NCBI GenBank assembly: GCA_018806985.1
Contig: JADANN010000374.1
Location: 930,001 to 994,000, forward strand
Direction: 5' to 3'
DNA: 64,000 nucleotides
Source: Angiostrongylus vasorum
Taxonomy: Eukaryota > Nematoda > Chromadorea > Rhabditida > Metastrongylidae
Under the pieces are notes generated by a model. It did not search any database. It was not told the origin of the DNA and was given only the letters and a program-made list of their open reading frames with translations. How positions within the stretch are numbered: the first letter of the stretch is position 1; the number at the start of each line of letters is the position of its first letter. Shown one piece after another: positions 51,601 through 59,776 of this stretch. Both the position numbers and the translations under genes were made by a program.

Positions 51601-54600
51601 GTTGAAGCAACTTCAGTAGTTCTGTACAAGCATATTTCACCCGACAACGACGGTTCATTAAAGGATAAAGGATAAAGCTCTATGCGTTGATCAACCCCTG
51701 AAAGATGCGCCATGCATTCGACTTCATTAAGTATCCTTGCAGGTGATGAATGCATATCTGGCCTTTACAATGACTCACGGTGGCCTACCGATACATCGAG
51801 CCAGTGCTGGTATCCTTCCAGACAAGCCTGATACCAATTTTTCCGACCCCGGAGGGATGGAAGGCTTGGTGGGCCATAGGCGCGGAGGTCGATTCCACGT
51901 GTGTGTTGCAGGGCGCCTCCGACCACTGCGCCACACGCGCCCAAAAGCGGTTCATTAAATCGATCAAATTTAAAACAGCAGTCAGTCGCCGGTCAGATTA
52001 CCTCTCAGTCAACTTGTCCGAAGAAAGGCTTTTGGCAAATCGTGAGCTGTAGAGAATGCGTCTTCTGCTCTGACCTCTGCTAAGTTGATCTGGTTTCGGC
52101 TAGCCATTATTTGTGGTGACCATTCCAACCATTCGAAAACTTCAAACAATTTAATGAAAACGGAAACCCCAATTTTCACACTTCTAGGAATTCCACTACT
52201 TCGTAGATTAGGGTCGGAGTTCATTTTACCTTTGTCGTCAGCTTCTTTTCCTTGTTTTTCATTAGTTCGACCCTTCACATAATCATCCGCAGCTTGTGAA
52301 GCCTAGGGAATTACTAGTTTCTTCTAGATTTTGGCTCTAAAAGAATAATTGGGATCGTAGTTTTGCTTCTGTTCTTCTGTTATTTCCAGCCAGACTTTCT
52401 AGCCAAGACTGAGTAGACTGTTTCCTCAACATTACCATCAACGTTCACTAGTATCGTTTCAATTGGCCCTACTTTCAACAGTAGCTCTTAGCCTAATATT
52501 ACCGATCCTAGGAATGTTAGCCGACGGAGGCGTCCTTACCATTTTCGTAGAGAAAATTCACCATTGATTTTGGATTCTTGGACACTTGGATGGCACGTCT
52601 TCACTGGTTGTGCGGGCCCCAGCATGATTTTCATTTTTTCCGGAGTTTTGCTGGTTTACCCATTGTGGTTCCCTGGAGTCCCGAGGTCAGCCTGGCCAAT
52701 GTCTGCCCCAAATCGTCACCACCCATCCGCCGCTCCTGTGGATCAGAGGGAGATTTGCCATCATGCGACTTACCAGCACGGTGGTGGATAGTGGTACTGG
52801 TTTACCCCTGGCTGGGTTTCCGGATGGAAACACCGGACTCAGCTTGGAAGACCATGCTGTGGACCAGTGACCCCGCTGTACATCGCAGCCCGACACCCAG
52901 GAACACCTCCCAGCTACGGTGTGGCGATAAACCGTTTAGAGGCTGATATGCATTACTAGGTAAAGAAACATCTAACATGGTCTTGTTATTGTCCTGTAGT
53001 TTTCTTAGAACGAGTTATTTTAATTTCTCGATATTTCATGTTGCATTTTCACTTGTTTTCCAGAAGATAGGAGAAGTTCTGCTTTCAGGAGTACTCTGGA
53101 ATGCCTTGCGAACCTGGATGTCATTTGGTGCGTAGTGATCCTCCTTGCACTTTGCGTGGCTGGAGCAGTGCTTTCAGGTCTGATTGTACATTACAGCTAT
53201 AGATAACTTAGATCTGGGACACTTTCCAATTCAAATACGAAGAGGAGTAGTAGTATTGCTTGTTAACGCCACATCTCGCATGACTTACTATTGCTTACCG
53301 AATATTATAGATGTTAGTTCTTGCGACTAACAACGGTCTTTCAGGTGTTTGGATGCGAAGTTTTTCTAAACCGTACGATGTTCCGTTCCTTACATGGTCT
53401 GAGAGACCTGGAGGCTCCATCTTTCGTCCTTCTTTCGAAAGCTTCTGGAACTTTTGGTCATTCATAATTGTCTTGCAGGTACGTTTCATAGTATCTTAGA
53501 TCTCTTCAGTACTTTTAAACTTTGTCTTTGAGAGCGCTCATATTTTGCATTCCTATAGGTTTTAATACCAATTTCACTGTATGTATCCATCGAATTTATA
53601 AAAGTCGGACAAGTATGGCTGATATCACAGGACAGAAATATGTACTACGAGAAGGTTGACAAGCGATTGCAATGTCGGCAAGTTTAAGTCTACCATATAA
53701 AACAAGTTTTGGTTCCATTCCTTGTATGAGATAAGTTTCCGCTTCCTTTTGGATTAGATTCTTTTTGTTTTCTCTAAGTAGTGTGTTCTTCTGTCCTCCC
53801 AATGGTTTAACGCCTCATCGTGGCTGAAAGCTGTTCCTGAGTGTCGGACTGCGATGTACAGCTGAGGGATTCGTCCCCTCGCAAGGTCTCCCAAGCTGAC
53901 TCTGGCGTTTCCATCAGGAAGCGTGGCTAAGAGTAAACCAATACCAGGATCCACCATCGTCCTGGTATCAAAGCCGCATGGTGGTAAATCTCCAAGTAAT
54001 CCACAAGGGCTGCGACTGCCTATGGTGGTAAGGACCTGGGGCAGACTTTGGCCGGGTTGTCCACGGGACTCCATGGAACCATAATGGCTAAACCAGTAAA
54101 ATGCCTGATAAATGGAAATTATACTGAGACCCGCACAACCGCTGGAGACGGGCTATCCAAGAATCCAAGTAATATGTTCTTCTATAGGGCGTTGAATATT
54201 CCTGAAGAACTTGGTCAGGTGCAGTATGTGATGTCGGATAAAACAGGCACACTCACTGAAAATCAGGTATAACTCTTCTACACTTCGAATGTTTTTCTAT
54301 TCTTTTTTCCTTCCTCACGATTATACGGCTTTCCGTTTTGCATGTAGCTGTTTTTTCTCACCTGTTTTTTAATTCTCCAGATGTTCAAGCTTTTTAGATG
54401 GTTTTTCGACGATGCTCGCTCAGAGGTCGAGACTTCGGGGGGCATTCCGTAGCAGCAGCCATTGATCAGCCAGCTGACAGGCTAGGCAGACCGCGCCCGT
54501 CTAAAGATAGAGGGCTAGAGGCTTTGTTAAGTCGGGCTATCCGAGAGGCTGACTTAGATAATCCCATATTCCTGTTTTTTCTTACTATGGCCATCTGCAA

Positions 54601-57600
54601 TACAGTTGTGGTAAACGAAAAACCTCACGAGGATTTGATGGATCCCGATGGCGATATGATCGACACTTGTGTTGAAGCTTCGGGTAACGTTGAAAGATCG
54701 GTGATTTCTTCTTTGAGCGTGAAGTTTCTCGAAGAAGTGGAGGAGGAGATGCAGTCACTTCAAAATTTGGAGAACTCACGGGAGTCCATTGAACTTATTC
54801 AGTTCAATGAGGGAAAGGAAAATGAACATGTTGTACTCGATATACCGGATGGTACTCAAAAAGTTGGAGAAATCAGTTATGTTGATGTGAAAGAAAAGAA
54901 CTACGCCAAGAACATTCCTGGTATTTTACAGCGACCAGTATTACTTGGTTTTGCTCGTCTAAGAGGAATAAAGGATCTCAGCCCTTTCCGCAGATCAGTG
55001 GACAAACGTCAGTCGCAATCATCGTGTGAGATTATCACTCCTCTGCACTCGTACTATGACTCCGAGTCTCCAGATGAACTCGCTCTAGTGGAGGCGGCAA
55101 GAGAATACGGTGTTCGATTGCTTCGCAGGCGATTTGACGACATTATAATTCATCTCAGAGCTACTAGCCAGACCGTAAAATACAGACTGCTTCACACCCT
55201 ACCGTTCGATTCGGATCGAAAACGAATGTCAGTGGTGGTGCAAGAGTGCAGCGGAAAGAAGAGAATCATTCTTCTTACGAAAGGCGCTGATGCGAGCATA
55301 CTTCCTGTTTTGTCCACTGAATATTCTACATCAGTACATGGAGAAGACGAGATCTTCAAAGCCCAAGAACACCTGTCTGATTATGCTAGAGAAGGACTGC
55401 GAACTTTGTGCTTGGCAAACAAGTACTGGGACGAAAAGGAATATCAGTTGTGGCGTTCAATTCATGAGGAAGCTGAACTTGACCTTTATCACCGTGAGAA
55501 CATGATTCGTGACAGCACATTAAAGGCAGAGGAAGGTTTAGAACTATTAGGTGTCACTGCAATAGAGGATCGTCTTCAAGATGGTGTTCCCGAATGCATC
55601 CATCTACTACGAGAAGCTGGAATTTGTGTGTGGGTTCTTACAGGTGACAAGGTGGAGACTGCCGTAAATATTGCATTTTCCTCCAGACTGTTTTCTTCGT
55701 CAATGGACATTCTGAATATCGGTGCCAATGGTGTACGATCAGTATCCGATCTACTGGATGAACATCTTCTTCGCGTTGGTCGAGCTGAGGAGATTACTGA
55801 TCAAGCTATCTTTGGTCTGGTGTTAAATGCATCGTGCCTTGACTATTGCGTGGATCCGCACAATGAAGAGCGGTTCGTCAAACTGTTAAAAAACTGTCGA
55901 AGTGTCCTGTGCTGTCGTGCTACACCAATTCAGAAGGCATCACTTGTTAAGTTGGCAAAAACACGCTTAGGTGGGAAGGTGCTTGCGATAGGAGATGGTG
56001 CAAACGACGTTTCCATGATTCAGCGTGCCGATGTGGGTGTTGGATTATCTGGCCAAGAGGGAATGCAAGCAGTTATGGCTAGCGACTTTGCGATGGCTCG
56101 CTTTCGTTACCTTGCAAATCTTCTGTTGGTGCATGGACATTGGTGTTATCAGAGGCTTTCCCAAACAATCCTCTACTTCTTCTACAAAAACGCTATGTTT
56201 GTCTTCACAATCTTCTGGTATCAGATTTTCAATGGTTTTAGTTCACAGGTGCCGATTGATCCGATATATCTCATGATTTATAATCTAATTTTTACATCAG
56301 TGCCTGCGCTTTTATACGGCACTTTGGAACAGGATGCCGCTGCTGACGTACTTTTAGATGTTCCGAAATTCTACGATCAGGGTCGGCTAGGGAAGAAGTA
56401 TCGATGGTATTCGTTCTGGTTGAATATGTTGGACGCTGTATGGCAAAGCGGTGTCGTGTACTGGTTATCTCACTTTGTGAGTTTCTTTCTTATCCAGTTG
56501 CCTACAGAAATCTGCTCGGTGTGTAAATGTTTGTACCTGCAAAATTTTGAACCCGATGTCTTGCTGTAAATCTTCTAACGAAATTAGAGGTTCTAAAGAA
56601 CAGACCTTCCCAATTGTTTACCGCCTCATCGTGGCTGGGTGGTATTCCTGGGTATCGGGCTGCGATGGACATCGGGGGATTCATCCCCCCAGCTGGGTCT
56701 CCCAAGCTGAGAAGGAGTCCGGCATTTCCATCAGGAAGCCTAGCTAAGAGTAAACCAATACCAGGATCCACCACCGACTGGTATCAAAGTCGCATGGCAA
56801 ATCTCCCTCTGATCCACAAGGGCTGCGATTGCCTGCGGTGGTGAAGACCTGGAGCAGACTTTGGCCACGCTGACCTCGGGATTCCAGGGAACCACAATGG
56901 CTTAGCTAGCAAATCTCCAAAAAAAATGGAGATTATGCTAGGACCTGCACAATCAGTGAGGACGGGCCATCCAAGTATCCAAGATGAGGAGGCTGTTACT
57001 GGACCCACGTAACACCAATATCTGATTATTCATGAAACTTCTGATGAGTGTAAGTAGTGAAATGCTTGGAAGTATTAATTTGCAGACCTATAATGATACT
57101 GTGTGCGACATGTGGACATTCGGGGTAGTTCTGTGTGCTCAATTGCTCTTTGTGAACACTTTCCATCTTGCTTTACTTATCCAATATTGGGTACGTTAAA
57201 TGCCATTGCAATATTTACAAAGTTTTTTGATCGTGTCGAGGAAACTTCGATCTCCGTTTCAGACATGGCCTATATTCTTTGCAATGGTTCTATCTGTGGC
57301 TTCGTTCTTTGTCACTGCACTGCTCTATAACGGTTTTGTAACAGCTGAATGGACATGGACAAACGTCAAGGATACTCCGGTGTTCACTGCTCAAAGAGCG
57401 ATGGTCGAACCTACCTTCTGGCTTGTGAGAAGAATCAAGCGTAGAAGTGAAGTTGGCTTGGACCGTTTGTTGAGAACAAGATACTTTTCAGGTGGTATTA
57501 CTATCAGTTGTCCTGTGTTTGATCCCTCGTTTTACGTTGATTACCATTACGAATTCGTTGCGACCATCTCGGATGCTGAAACGACGACAAATATCCAGTG

Positions 57601-57725
57601 CGGTCGACAACAAAGCACCTTCCTGCACTGCCTTTTCTTGCTGCAAAAGGGTACTATGCGGTGATTATGTAGGTTTTAACACAGGTGTTATTTTATTTAA
57701 GTCGACTAGAATCCCACTGAAGTGA
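42441..57725 (+). CDS. tat-3: P4-type ATPase (phospholipid flippase), ATP10/TAT-3-like; spliced gene, 16 recognised exons
   Basis: P4-ATPases hydrolyse ATP to move phospholipids from the exoplasmic to the cytosolic leaflet, usually with a CDC50 beta subunit. Exons: 42441-42629, 44161-44254, 45784-45918, 46100-46173, 46238-46347, 46805-46938, 47165-47408 (may hide a small intron), 47483-47531, 53089-53177, 53345-53478, 53559-53677, 54188-54266, 54398-56476, 57086-57190, 57263-57424, 57492-57725. All junction phases agree and give about 1,340 residues before the first exon, close to the ATP10 family (about 1,400-1,500). Visible landmarks are DGES (actuator), PISL (M4), DKTGT (phosphorylated Asp), KGAD, TGDK, GDGANDV and ten membrane segments. 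The DRLQDGVP and [12 protein letters not shown] stretches and the MVFRRC after [10 protein letters not shown] point to class 5 (ATP10). The symbol is by analogy to C. elegans tat-3 and is the less certain part. No in-frame ATG lies in the 42441 exon, so the start is upstream. Confidence 0.92.
42630..44160 (+). other. Flippase intron, no other gene seen; A-rich stretch
   Basis: The intron is bounded by GTATTC and ATTGCAG. Most of it holds nothing recognisable. The block 43,820-43,978 is an A-rich low-complexity tract. An open frame at 42804-42986 has no support beyond its length. Confidence 0.7.
43827..43978. repeat. A-rich low-complexity block bounded by near-direct repeats
   Basis: On the plus strand it is almost all A with scattered T, G and C. 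It begins and ends with copies of AAAAAAATAAAGCATT(A/G)TCA about 127 bases apart. The pattern looks like local slippage or an A-rich insertion. The long minus-strand frames across it are a composition artefact. Confidence 0.5.
44161..44254 (+). CDS. Flippase exon: pre-M1 P4-ATPase signature
   Basis: This 94-base exon follows CCTATTGCAG and ends at CAA|GTATGT. It encodes [12 protein letters not shown] then [13 protein letters not shown]. The N-R-I-x-T-T-K-Y...FLP-N-L-EQ pattern is the standard P4-ATPase signature just before M1. It ends in phase 0 at Gln and runs straight into LHRAANLY of the next exon. Confidence 0.93.
44255..45783 (+). other. Flippase intron; purine-rich tract near its 3' end
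   Basis: Nothing coding is recognised. Bases 45,670-45,735 are a purine-rich run (GGAAGG/GAAAGG motifs) close to the M1 exon acceptor. Confidence 0.6.
45784..45918 (+). CDS. Flippase exon: M1 and M2
   Basis: Acceptor TTTTTTCAG, donor GAG|GTAACA, 45 codons, phase 0 at both ends. It begins [16 protein letters not shown] (M1) and ends [12 protein letters not shown] (M2), both diagnostic of P4-ATPases. A purine-rich block lies about 50-110 bases upstream in the intron. Confidence 0.95.
46100..46173 (+). CDS. Flippase exon: start of actuator domain
   Basis: A 74-base exon after TTGTTTAG. It encodes [12 protein letters not shown], the P4 post-M2 signature, then [11 protein letters not shown]. The donor is GGGAAG|GTGTTG and the exon ends with AG, completed to Arg by the next exon across a 64-base intron (46174-46237). 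Confidence 0.92.
46238..46347 (+). CDS. Flippase exon: actuator domain
   Basis: It encodes [17 protein letters not shown] then [16 protein letters not shown], the conserved 'VGD-V-L--DE-IPAD--LL-SS' actuator stretch of P4 pumps. Acceptor GAATTTAG, donor AATG|GTAATT. A SINE (46384-46661) is inserted only 36 bases past the donor, and the exon junctions on both sides are intact. Confidence 0.93.
46384..46661 (+). mobile_element. SINE-A insertion with target-site duplication, in a flippase intron
   Basis: The tRNA-like head has an A-box (TGGCTCAGTGG) and a B-box-like GAATCGAACC, followed by the family body and the 3' end TTGAACAACGCCGAGAG. It is flanked by ACTTACCGA at 46375-46383 and 46662-46670, a 9-bp target-site duplication. 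The element lies between the exons at 46238-46347 and 46805-46938 and does not disturb the splice sites. Confidence 0.9.
46805..46938 (+). CDS. Flippase exon: DGES motif of actuator domain
   Basis: It reads [19 protein letters not shown]. The DGE(T/S) motif at 46834-46845 carries the Glu that drives dephosphorylation in P4-ATPases. The usual fourth residue is Thr and here it is Ser, a conservative change. The acceptor is AACTAG and the donor is TACAAA|GTGGGC. The frame stays open about 100 bases past the donor, but homology stops at it. Confidence 0.93.
47165..47408 (+). CDS. Flippase exon(s): actuator domain end; internal boundary unresolved
   Basis: The 5' part (from 47165, after TTCAG) encodes [19 protein letters not shown] and the 3' part encodes [18 protein letters not shown] then VEGIVLYAG. 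Both are typical P4 sequence. The intervening stretch encodes a hydrophobic insert not seen in the family. A 108-base intron (47232-47339, GT...AG) would remove it without changing phase, but would also trim conserved LAK. A shorter intron is possible. The whole segment is open in one frame. The 3' donor is GCCG|GTGACG. Confidence 0.8.
47483..47531 (+). CDS. Flippase micro-exon before M3
   Basis: A 49-base exon encoding [16 protein letters not shown], the conserved 'G-(D/E)TK-M-N...-KRS' block before M3. Acceptor AGTTTAG, donor AAAAG|GTACGT. It is followed by a 5.56-kb intron full of repeats. Confidence 0.92.
48330..48598 (-). mobile_element. SINE-A, strongly diverged
   Basis: The order of blocks follows the family (GTATTCGACTTCAATAAGCA; AAGCCAGTATTTTTAATCTC; a head with GACTGCTGCGCTGCAAGCC). 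Mutations leave a long open frame that continues into the LINE remnant to the right. Confidence 0.7.
48840..49900 (+). mobile_element. RTE-type LINE remnant in the large flippase intron
   Basis: Sense to the gene. Order: KMLTDCS...[29 protein letters not shown] (usual 'KGVRQGDTISPKLFTAALQW'), [21 protein letters not shown], then [15 protein letters not shown] and later [14 protein letters not shown] pieces. The FADD catalytic site is lost. An open frame of 224 codons from 48508 spans a SINE-A and this remnant by chance. Confidence 0.8.
50277..50524 (-). mobile_element. SINE-A with an internal 3' deletion
   Basis: On plus it reads AAAGCTCTCAGCGTTGGTCA, body, then CCACTGCGCTACACGCGCC. It lies 65 bases from a plus-strand copy, head to head. 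Confidence 0.85.
50590..50869 (+). mobile_element. SINE-A, best-preserved copy, 12-bp target-site duplication
   Basis: Head GACGCGTGTGGCGCAGTGG (A-box TGGCGCAGTGG), body and a 3' tail of two TTTATCC units. TATCTTGTGAAA flanks it at 50578-50589 and 50870-50881. The variable-length duplication and tandem tail are hallmarks of LINE-mobilised SINEs. Confidence 0.93.
51278..51401. mobile_element. Small CG-rich element with inverted ends (MITE-like?)
   Basis: The ends are CATGTCAGC (51278) and GCTGACATG (51393-51401). Inside are a CGCGCGCGCGCTCGCGCGG run and a perfect inverted pair GCGGCCGAC (51353) / GTCGGCCGC (51386) separated by 24 bases. It lies in the large flippase intron. No target duplication is obvious. 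Confidence 0.45.
51663..51947 (-). mobile_element. SINE-A, full length, 12-bp target-site duplication
   Basis: The plus reading starts GGATAAAGGATAAAGCTCT and ends at the head CACTGCGCCACACGCGCCC. CGGTTCATTAAA flanks it at 51651-51662 and 51948-51959. Confidence 0.93.
52565..52940 (-). mobile_element. Family C retroposon in the large flippase intron
   Basis: Full-length minus copy, 3' end at GGATTCTTGGACACTTGGAT and 5' end at GTGGCGATAAACCGTTT, about 150 bases before the M3 exon. Confidence 0.88.
53089..53177 (+). CDS. Flippase exon: M3
   Basis: It encodes [18 protein letters not shown] then [12 protein letters not shown], matching the ATP10-class M3 region. Acceptor GCTTTCAG, donor TCAG|GTCTGA, 89 bases, phase 2 in and phase 1 out. 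It follows the long repeat-filled intron. Confidence 0.92.
53345..53478 (+). CDS. Flippase exon: exoplasmic loop M3-M4
   Basis: It encodes [17 protein letters not shown], a Ser/Pro/Phe-rich loop and [12 protein letters not shown] leading into M4. Acceptor GTCTTTCAG, donor TTGCAG|GTACGT. Phase matches both neighbours. Confidence 0.9.
53559..53677 (+). CDS. Flippase exon: M4 with PISL motif, ends at a GC donor
   Basis: It encodes [18 protein letters not shown]; the PISL motif (53568-53579) lies in the M4 substrate path of P4 pumps. It continues to [15 protein letters not shown]. The frame and the conserved 'QCRALNI' junction require the exon to end after TGTCG, with the intron starting GCAAGT rather than GT. 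The nearest GT (53681) would cause a frameshift and a stop six codons into the next exon. Confidence 0.92.
53678..54187 (+). other. GC-AG intron invaded by a family C retroposon
   Basis: The intron begins GCAAGTTTAAG, the usual consensus for GC donors, and ends TTCTTCTATAG. About 380 of its 510 bases are a plus-strand family C element (53793-54174) flanked by TGTTCTTCT at 53784-53792 and 54175-54183. The 3' copy of the duplication is the polypyrimidine tract of the acceptor. Confidence 0.85.
53793..54174 (+). mobile_element. Family C retroposon inserted at the flippase 3' splice site
   Basis: Begins GTCCTCCCAATGGTTTAACG and ends GGGCTATCCAAGAATCC with a short tail. TGTTCTTCT flanks it at 53784-53792 and 54175-54183, with ATAG|G following the right copy. 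The insertion therefore used the acceptor's pyrimidine tract as its target. Confidence 0.92.
54188..54266 (+). CDS. Flippase exon: DKTGT phosphorylation site
   Basis: It encodes [16 protein letters not shown] then [10 protein letters not shown]. Asp at 54237-54239 is the residue phosphorylated by ATP. The acceptor is TGTTCTTCTATAG, whose pyrimidine tract is also the target-site duplication of a retroposon inserted just upstream. The donor is CAG|GTATAA. Confidence 0.97.
54398..56476 (+). CDS. Flippase main exon: P and N domains, M5-M7
   Basis: A single 693-codon exon, unusually large beside the 49-244 base exons upstream. In order: MVFRRC after [18 protein letters not shown]; an acidic linker rich in Glu; SPDEL (canonical SPDEA) at about 55067-55081; [16 protein letters not shown] at 55280-55291 (nucleotide binding); [13 protein letters not shown] at 55640-55651; GDGANDV at 55991-56011 (Mg2+/hinge); then M5 ([19 protein letters not shown]), M6 ([18 protein letters not shown]) and M7 (to LSHF). 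The acceptor is CTTTTTAG and the donor is TTT|GTGAGT. All catalytic motifs are present, so the pump appears functional. Confidence 0.97.
56604..56985 (+). mobile_element. Family C retroposon between flippase M7 and M8 exons
   Basis: Full-length plus copy, CCTTCCCAATTGTTTACCGC to GGGCCATCCAAGTATCCAAG, in the intron 56477-57085. No clear target duplication was seen. Confidence 0.88.
57086..57190 (+). CDS. Flippase exon: M8
   Basis: Thirty-five codons, phase 0 at both ends: [13 protein letters not shown] then [20 protein letters not shown]. This is the loop and M8 of P4 pumps. Acceptor TTTGCAG, donor TGG|GTACGT. A family C retroposon occupies most of the preceding intron. Confidence 0.9.
57263..57424 (+). 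CDS. Flippase exon: M9 and loop
   Basis: Fifty-four codons in phase 0: [20 protein letters not shown] (M9), then a luminal loop ending in AMVEPTFWL, which matches the 'M--P-FWL' preceding M10. Acceptor CCGTTTCAG, donor CTT|GTGAGA. Confidence 0.9.
57492..57725 (+). CDS. Flippase terminal exon: M10 and C-terminal tail
   Basis: The acceptor TTTTCAG is followed by [14 protein letters not shown] (M10), then a basic tail with LKRRQ and a Cys/Ser-rich end. A TGA closes the frame at 57723-57725. The M10 part is secure. The tail after about 57,650 could instead be read past a cryptic donor (AAAAG|GTACTA). No AATAAA lies within several hundred bases downstream; the first obvious one is near 59,198. 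Confidence 0.8.
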   Translation: MVLLSVVLCLIPRFTLITITNSLRPSRMLKRRQISSAVDNKAPSCTAFSCCKRVLCGDYVGFNTGVILFKSTRIPLK

Positions 57726-57919
57726 ATTTGAGTTCTTAGCCTTGACATATAAGGTTCGTTTAAAGAATCTATTGGTCGTGCACTCTTCTTCTACTAGGCA
57801 AATTTTAATTCCGTTCATCAGAAAAGAATTCTCCCAACAAGCACATTGTGTAGAATCAGATGAGCTCATCCACAATATTTTGCGATCGCTTACTGGTTAT
57901 ACTAAGTAATGTTCAGCAA

Positions 57920-58321
57920 TCCGCCTCCTCCCCCCTCCCTACCCAACGCTTTACCGCCTCATCGTGGCTGGGAGGTGTTTCTGGATGTCGGGCCGCGACG
58001 TAATGTACAGCGGGGGATTCGTTCCCAGCAAGGTCTCCCAAGCTTAGAAGGAATTCGGCGTTTCACTGGAAAGCCCAGCTAAGAGTAAACCAATACCAGG
58101 ATCCGTCGCCGTCCTGGTACCAAACTAGTCGCATGGTAGCAAATCTCTTTCTGATCCACAAGGGCGGCGACTACATGTGGTGGTGACGCCCTGAACTTTG
58201 GCCAGGCTGACCTCGGGACTCCAGCGAAACACAATGGCTAAACCAGCAAAACTCCGAAGAATAGAGATTATGCTGGGGCCCGCACAACCGGTGAGGACGG
58301 GCCGTTCAAGTATCAAGTATC
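57920..58321 (+). mobile_element. Family C retroposon downstream of the flippase, 16-bp target duplication
   Basis: The tail is tandem TATCAAG. The flanks AAGTAATGTTCAGCAA (57904-57919) and AAGTAATGTTGAGCAA (58322-58337) differ at one base. The start is extended by a CT-rich stretch before CAACGCTTTACCGCC. Confidence 0.9.
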
Positions 58322-58337
58322 AAGTAATGTTGAGCAA

Positions 58338-59392
58338 CAGTGGGAACGACACAACAACATACTGAGTGAAGATCCGCAGTAGCATCAGGATTAATGGAAA
58401 TTTCACGATCTTCTTCATTTAAAGTTTATTCTCTTCAGGATATCAAAAAGCTCATTGCGAGAAGGAAGGACTCATTTATAAGAACTCAGTAATCACAAAA
58501 CCGATAAGAAGAACAAGAAGTGTTCACCCACCTTTATGTTTATTGTGCAGTTAGCTCTCTTTCCAACTACTTAGCTTAACTGTTTCTCTCGAAATCTGCT
58601 TTCAGTCGTTCTAGTGAAGAAGAAAATTGTTAAGAGAAATGCATTGATATCGGGGTTTCATCCGATCCCGAATGTTTTCTCTGAGTTCCTAAGCACTCAG
58701 TTTATGGATAATGGACCTAGGCAAATTTGTAGTTTTCAGAAATCATGTGAAATGACTGGTTCGCTACATTTGCAACCCTAATTTTTACTGCTGTGCCTTC
58801 CATTCCTGTTTTGAATTCTATTAAATCCGCAATATTCACTTCTCATCCAATCTCGTGCTATTAAAGTTCCACTGGTAATACAGCTTTGCCTCTTTCCAAG
58901 TCCCCCGATTAACTTATTTCTCTTTTCCTCCTAATTTCTCTGTATAGAATCGTAGGAAAGGTAGTTTTTTTCTAAACAAGTGATTTATTTTATCAAGGAT
59001 GGACGAACCATTTCATCACTGGGATCAATTTGTACCTTCCTCGGTTGTTTGTGTGCCTTCCTCATGTCCTTCGTTTGCCTTGTTATGTTACGTTTTACGA
59101 TTTCTCTCATATGTTGTTACACTTGTACAGCATCTGATGTGATATTAGGAGTACCTGTGCTCTAACTGTACAGATTAATATGAGATGATTTTGCAACAAT
59201 AAAAAGTTTCGAGTGGATGTCTCCCTTTTCTGCTTTGGTTACTACGTAACAATCTTACGCGTCAACGGTTGCTTAGTCGTCAGCCCACACGACATGTCTA
59301 AGCAAAAGCATTAGGACACGCATACGTCATCTTCCCACTCAGAACTGTAGCCAAGTACTCAGTTGTTAATACGTTTGACAAACACAAATATC
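58338..59392. other. Flippase downstream region, nothing firm
   Basis: A 61-codon hydrophobic frame (58980-59165) shows no homology. AATAAA near 59,198 could be a polyadenylation signal, but it is 1.5 kb from the stop. Confidence 0.4.
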
Positions 59393-59560
59393 CAGGTCCT
59401 CCGTGGTGCAGTGTGTAATACGCGAGACCCCGGAAAGAATAATCGTGGTTTGATCTGGCCCGGGGTCCAAGTTTTGCGAAAATTTCGGCATCGCTGTGGT
59501 TGTACCGTGCCGTGAAAGATTATAGTAGGCAGAAAATAAAAAGTTAACATTGTTCCTATC
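59393..59560 (+). mobile_element. SINE-B variant with tRNA-like head
   Basis: GGTCCTCCGTGGTGCAGTGT and GTGGTTTGATCTGGCCC, then AAAATTTCGGCATCGCTG and a tail of AGGCAGAAAATAAAAAG. Closest in the window to the copy at 28626. Confidence 0.85.
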
Positions 59561-59695
59561 AAATTAATGGTACTGAGAAGTGGTCATAAAAGGTAGCCTT
59601 CGGATTACACCACCTGATTTTTTTCTCTTCAAAAAATTAGTGTGGTTATTGTTCCATGGAGCACGACTCTGTCATGTCTCAGTATCACCAGCGTA

Positions 59696-59776
59696 ATTTC
59701 CATCGTTTCGGAATCTTGCTAGTTTAGCCATTGTGGTTCCCTGCAGTTCCGAGGTCAGCCAGGCCAAAGTCTGCCA
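59696..59776 (-). mobile_element. Family C fragment
   Basis: About 80 bases (TTGCTAGTTTAGCCATTGTG through GGCCAAAGTCTGCC), an internal 3' region only. Confidence 0.8.

Larger units (their letters stand above)
47532..53088 (+). other. 5.56-kb flippase intron filled with mobile elements
   Basis: From left to right it holds unassigned sequence to about 48,330; a degenerate SINE-A (minus); an RTE LINE remnant (plus); two convergent SINE-A copies; a CG-rich hairpin element; another SINE-A (minus); and a family C element (minus) ending about 150 bases before the M3 exon. No flippase homology is seen inside. Confidence 0.85.

Noticed and set aside
53681..53682. GT at 53681 as an ordinary donor for the M4 exon
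   Set aside because: It would break the frame into the DKTGT exon and give a stop almost at once; the GC donor three bases upstream restores the conserved sequence.
58980..59165. Hydrophobic frame downstream of the flippase as an extra C-terminal exon
   Set aside because: The flippase already has its M10 and a stop at 57723; no splice phase or family similarity links this frame.
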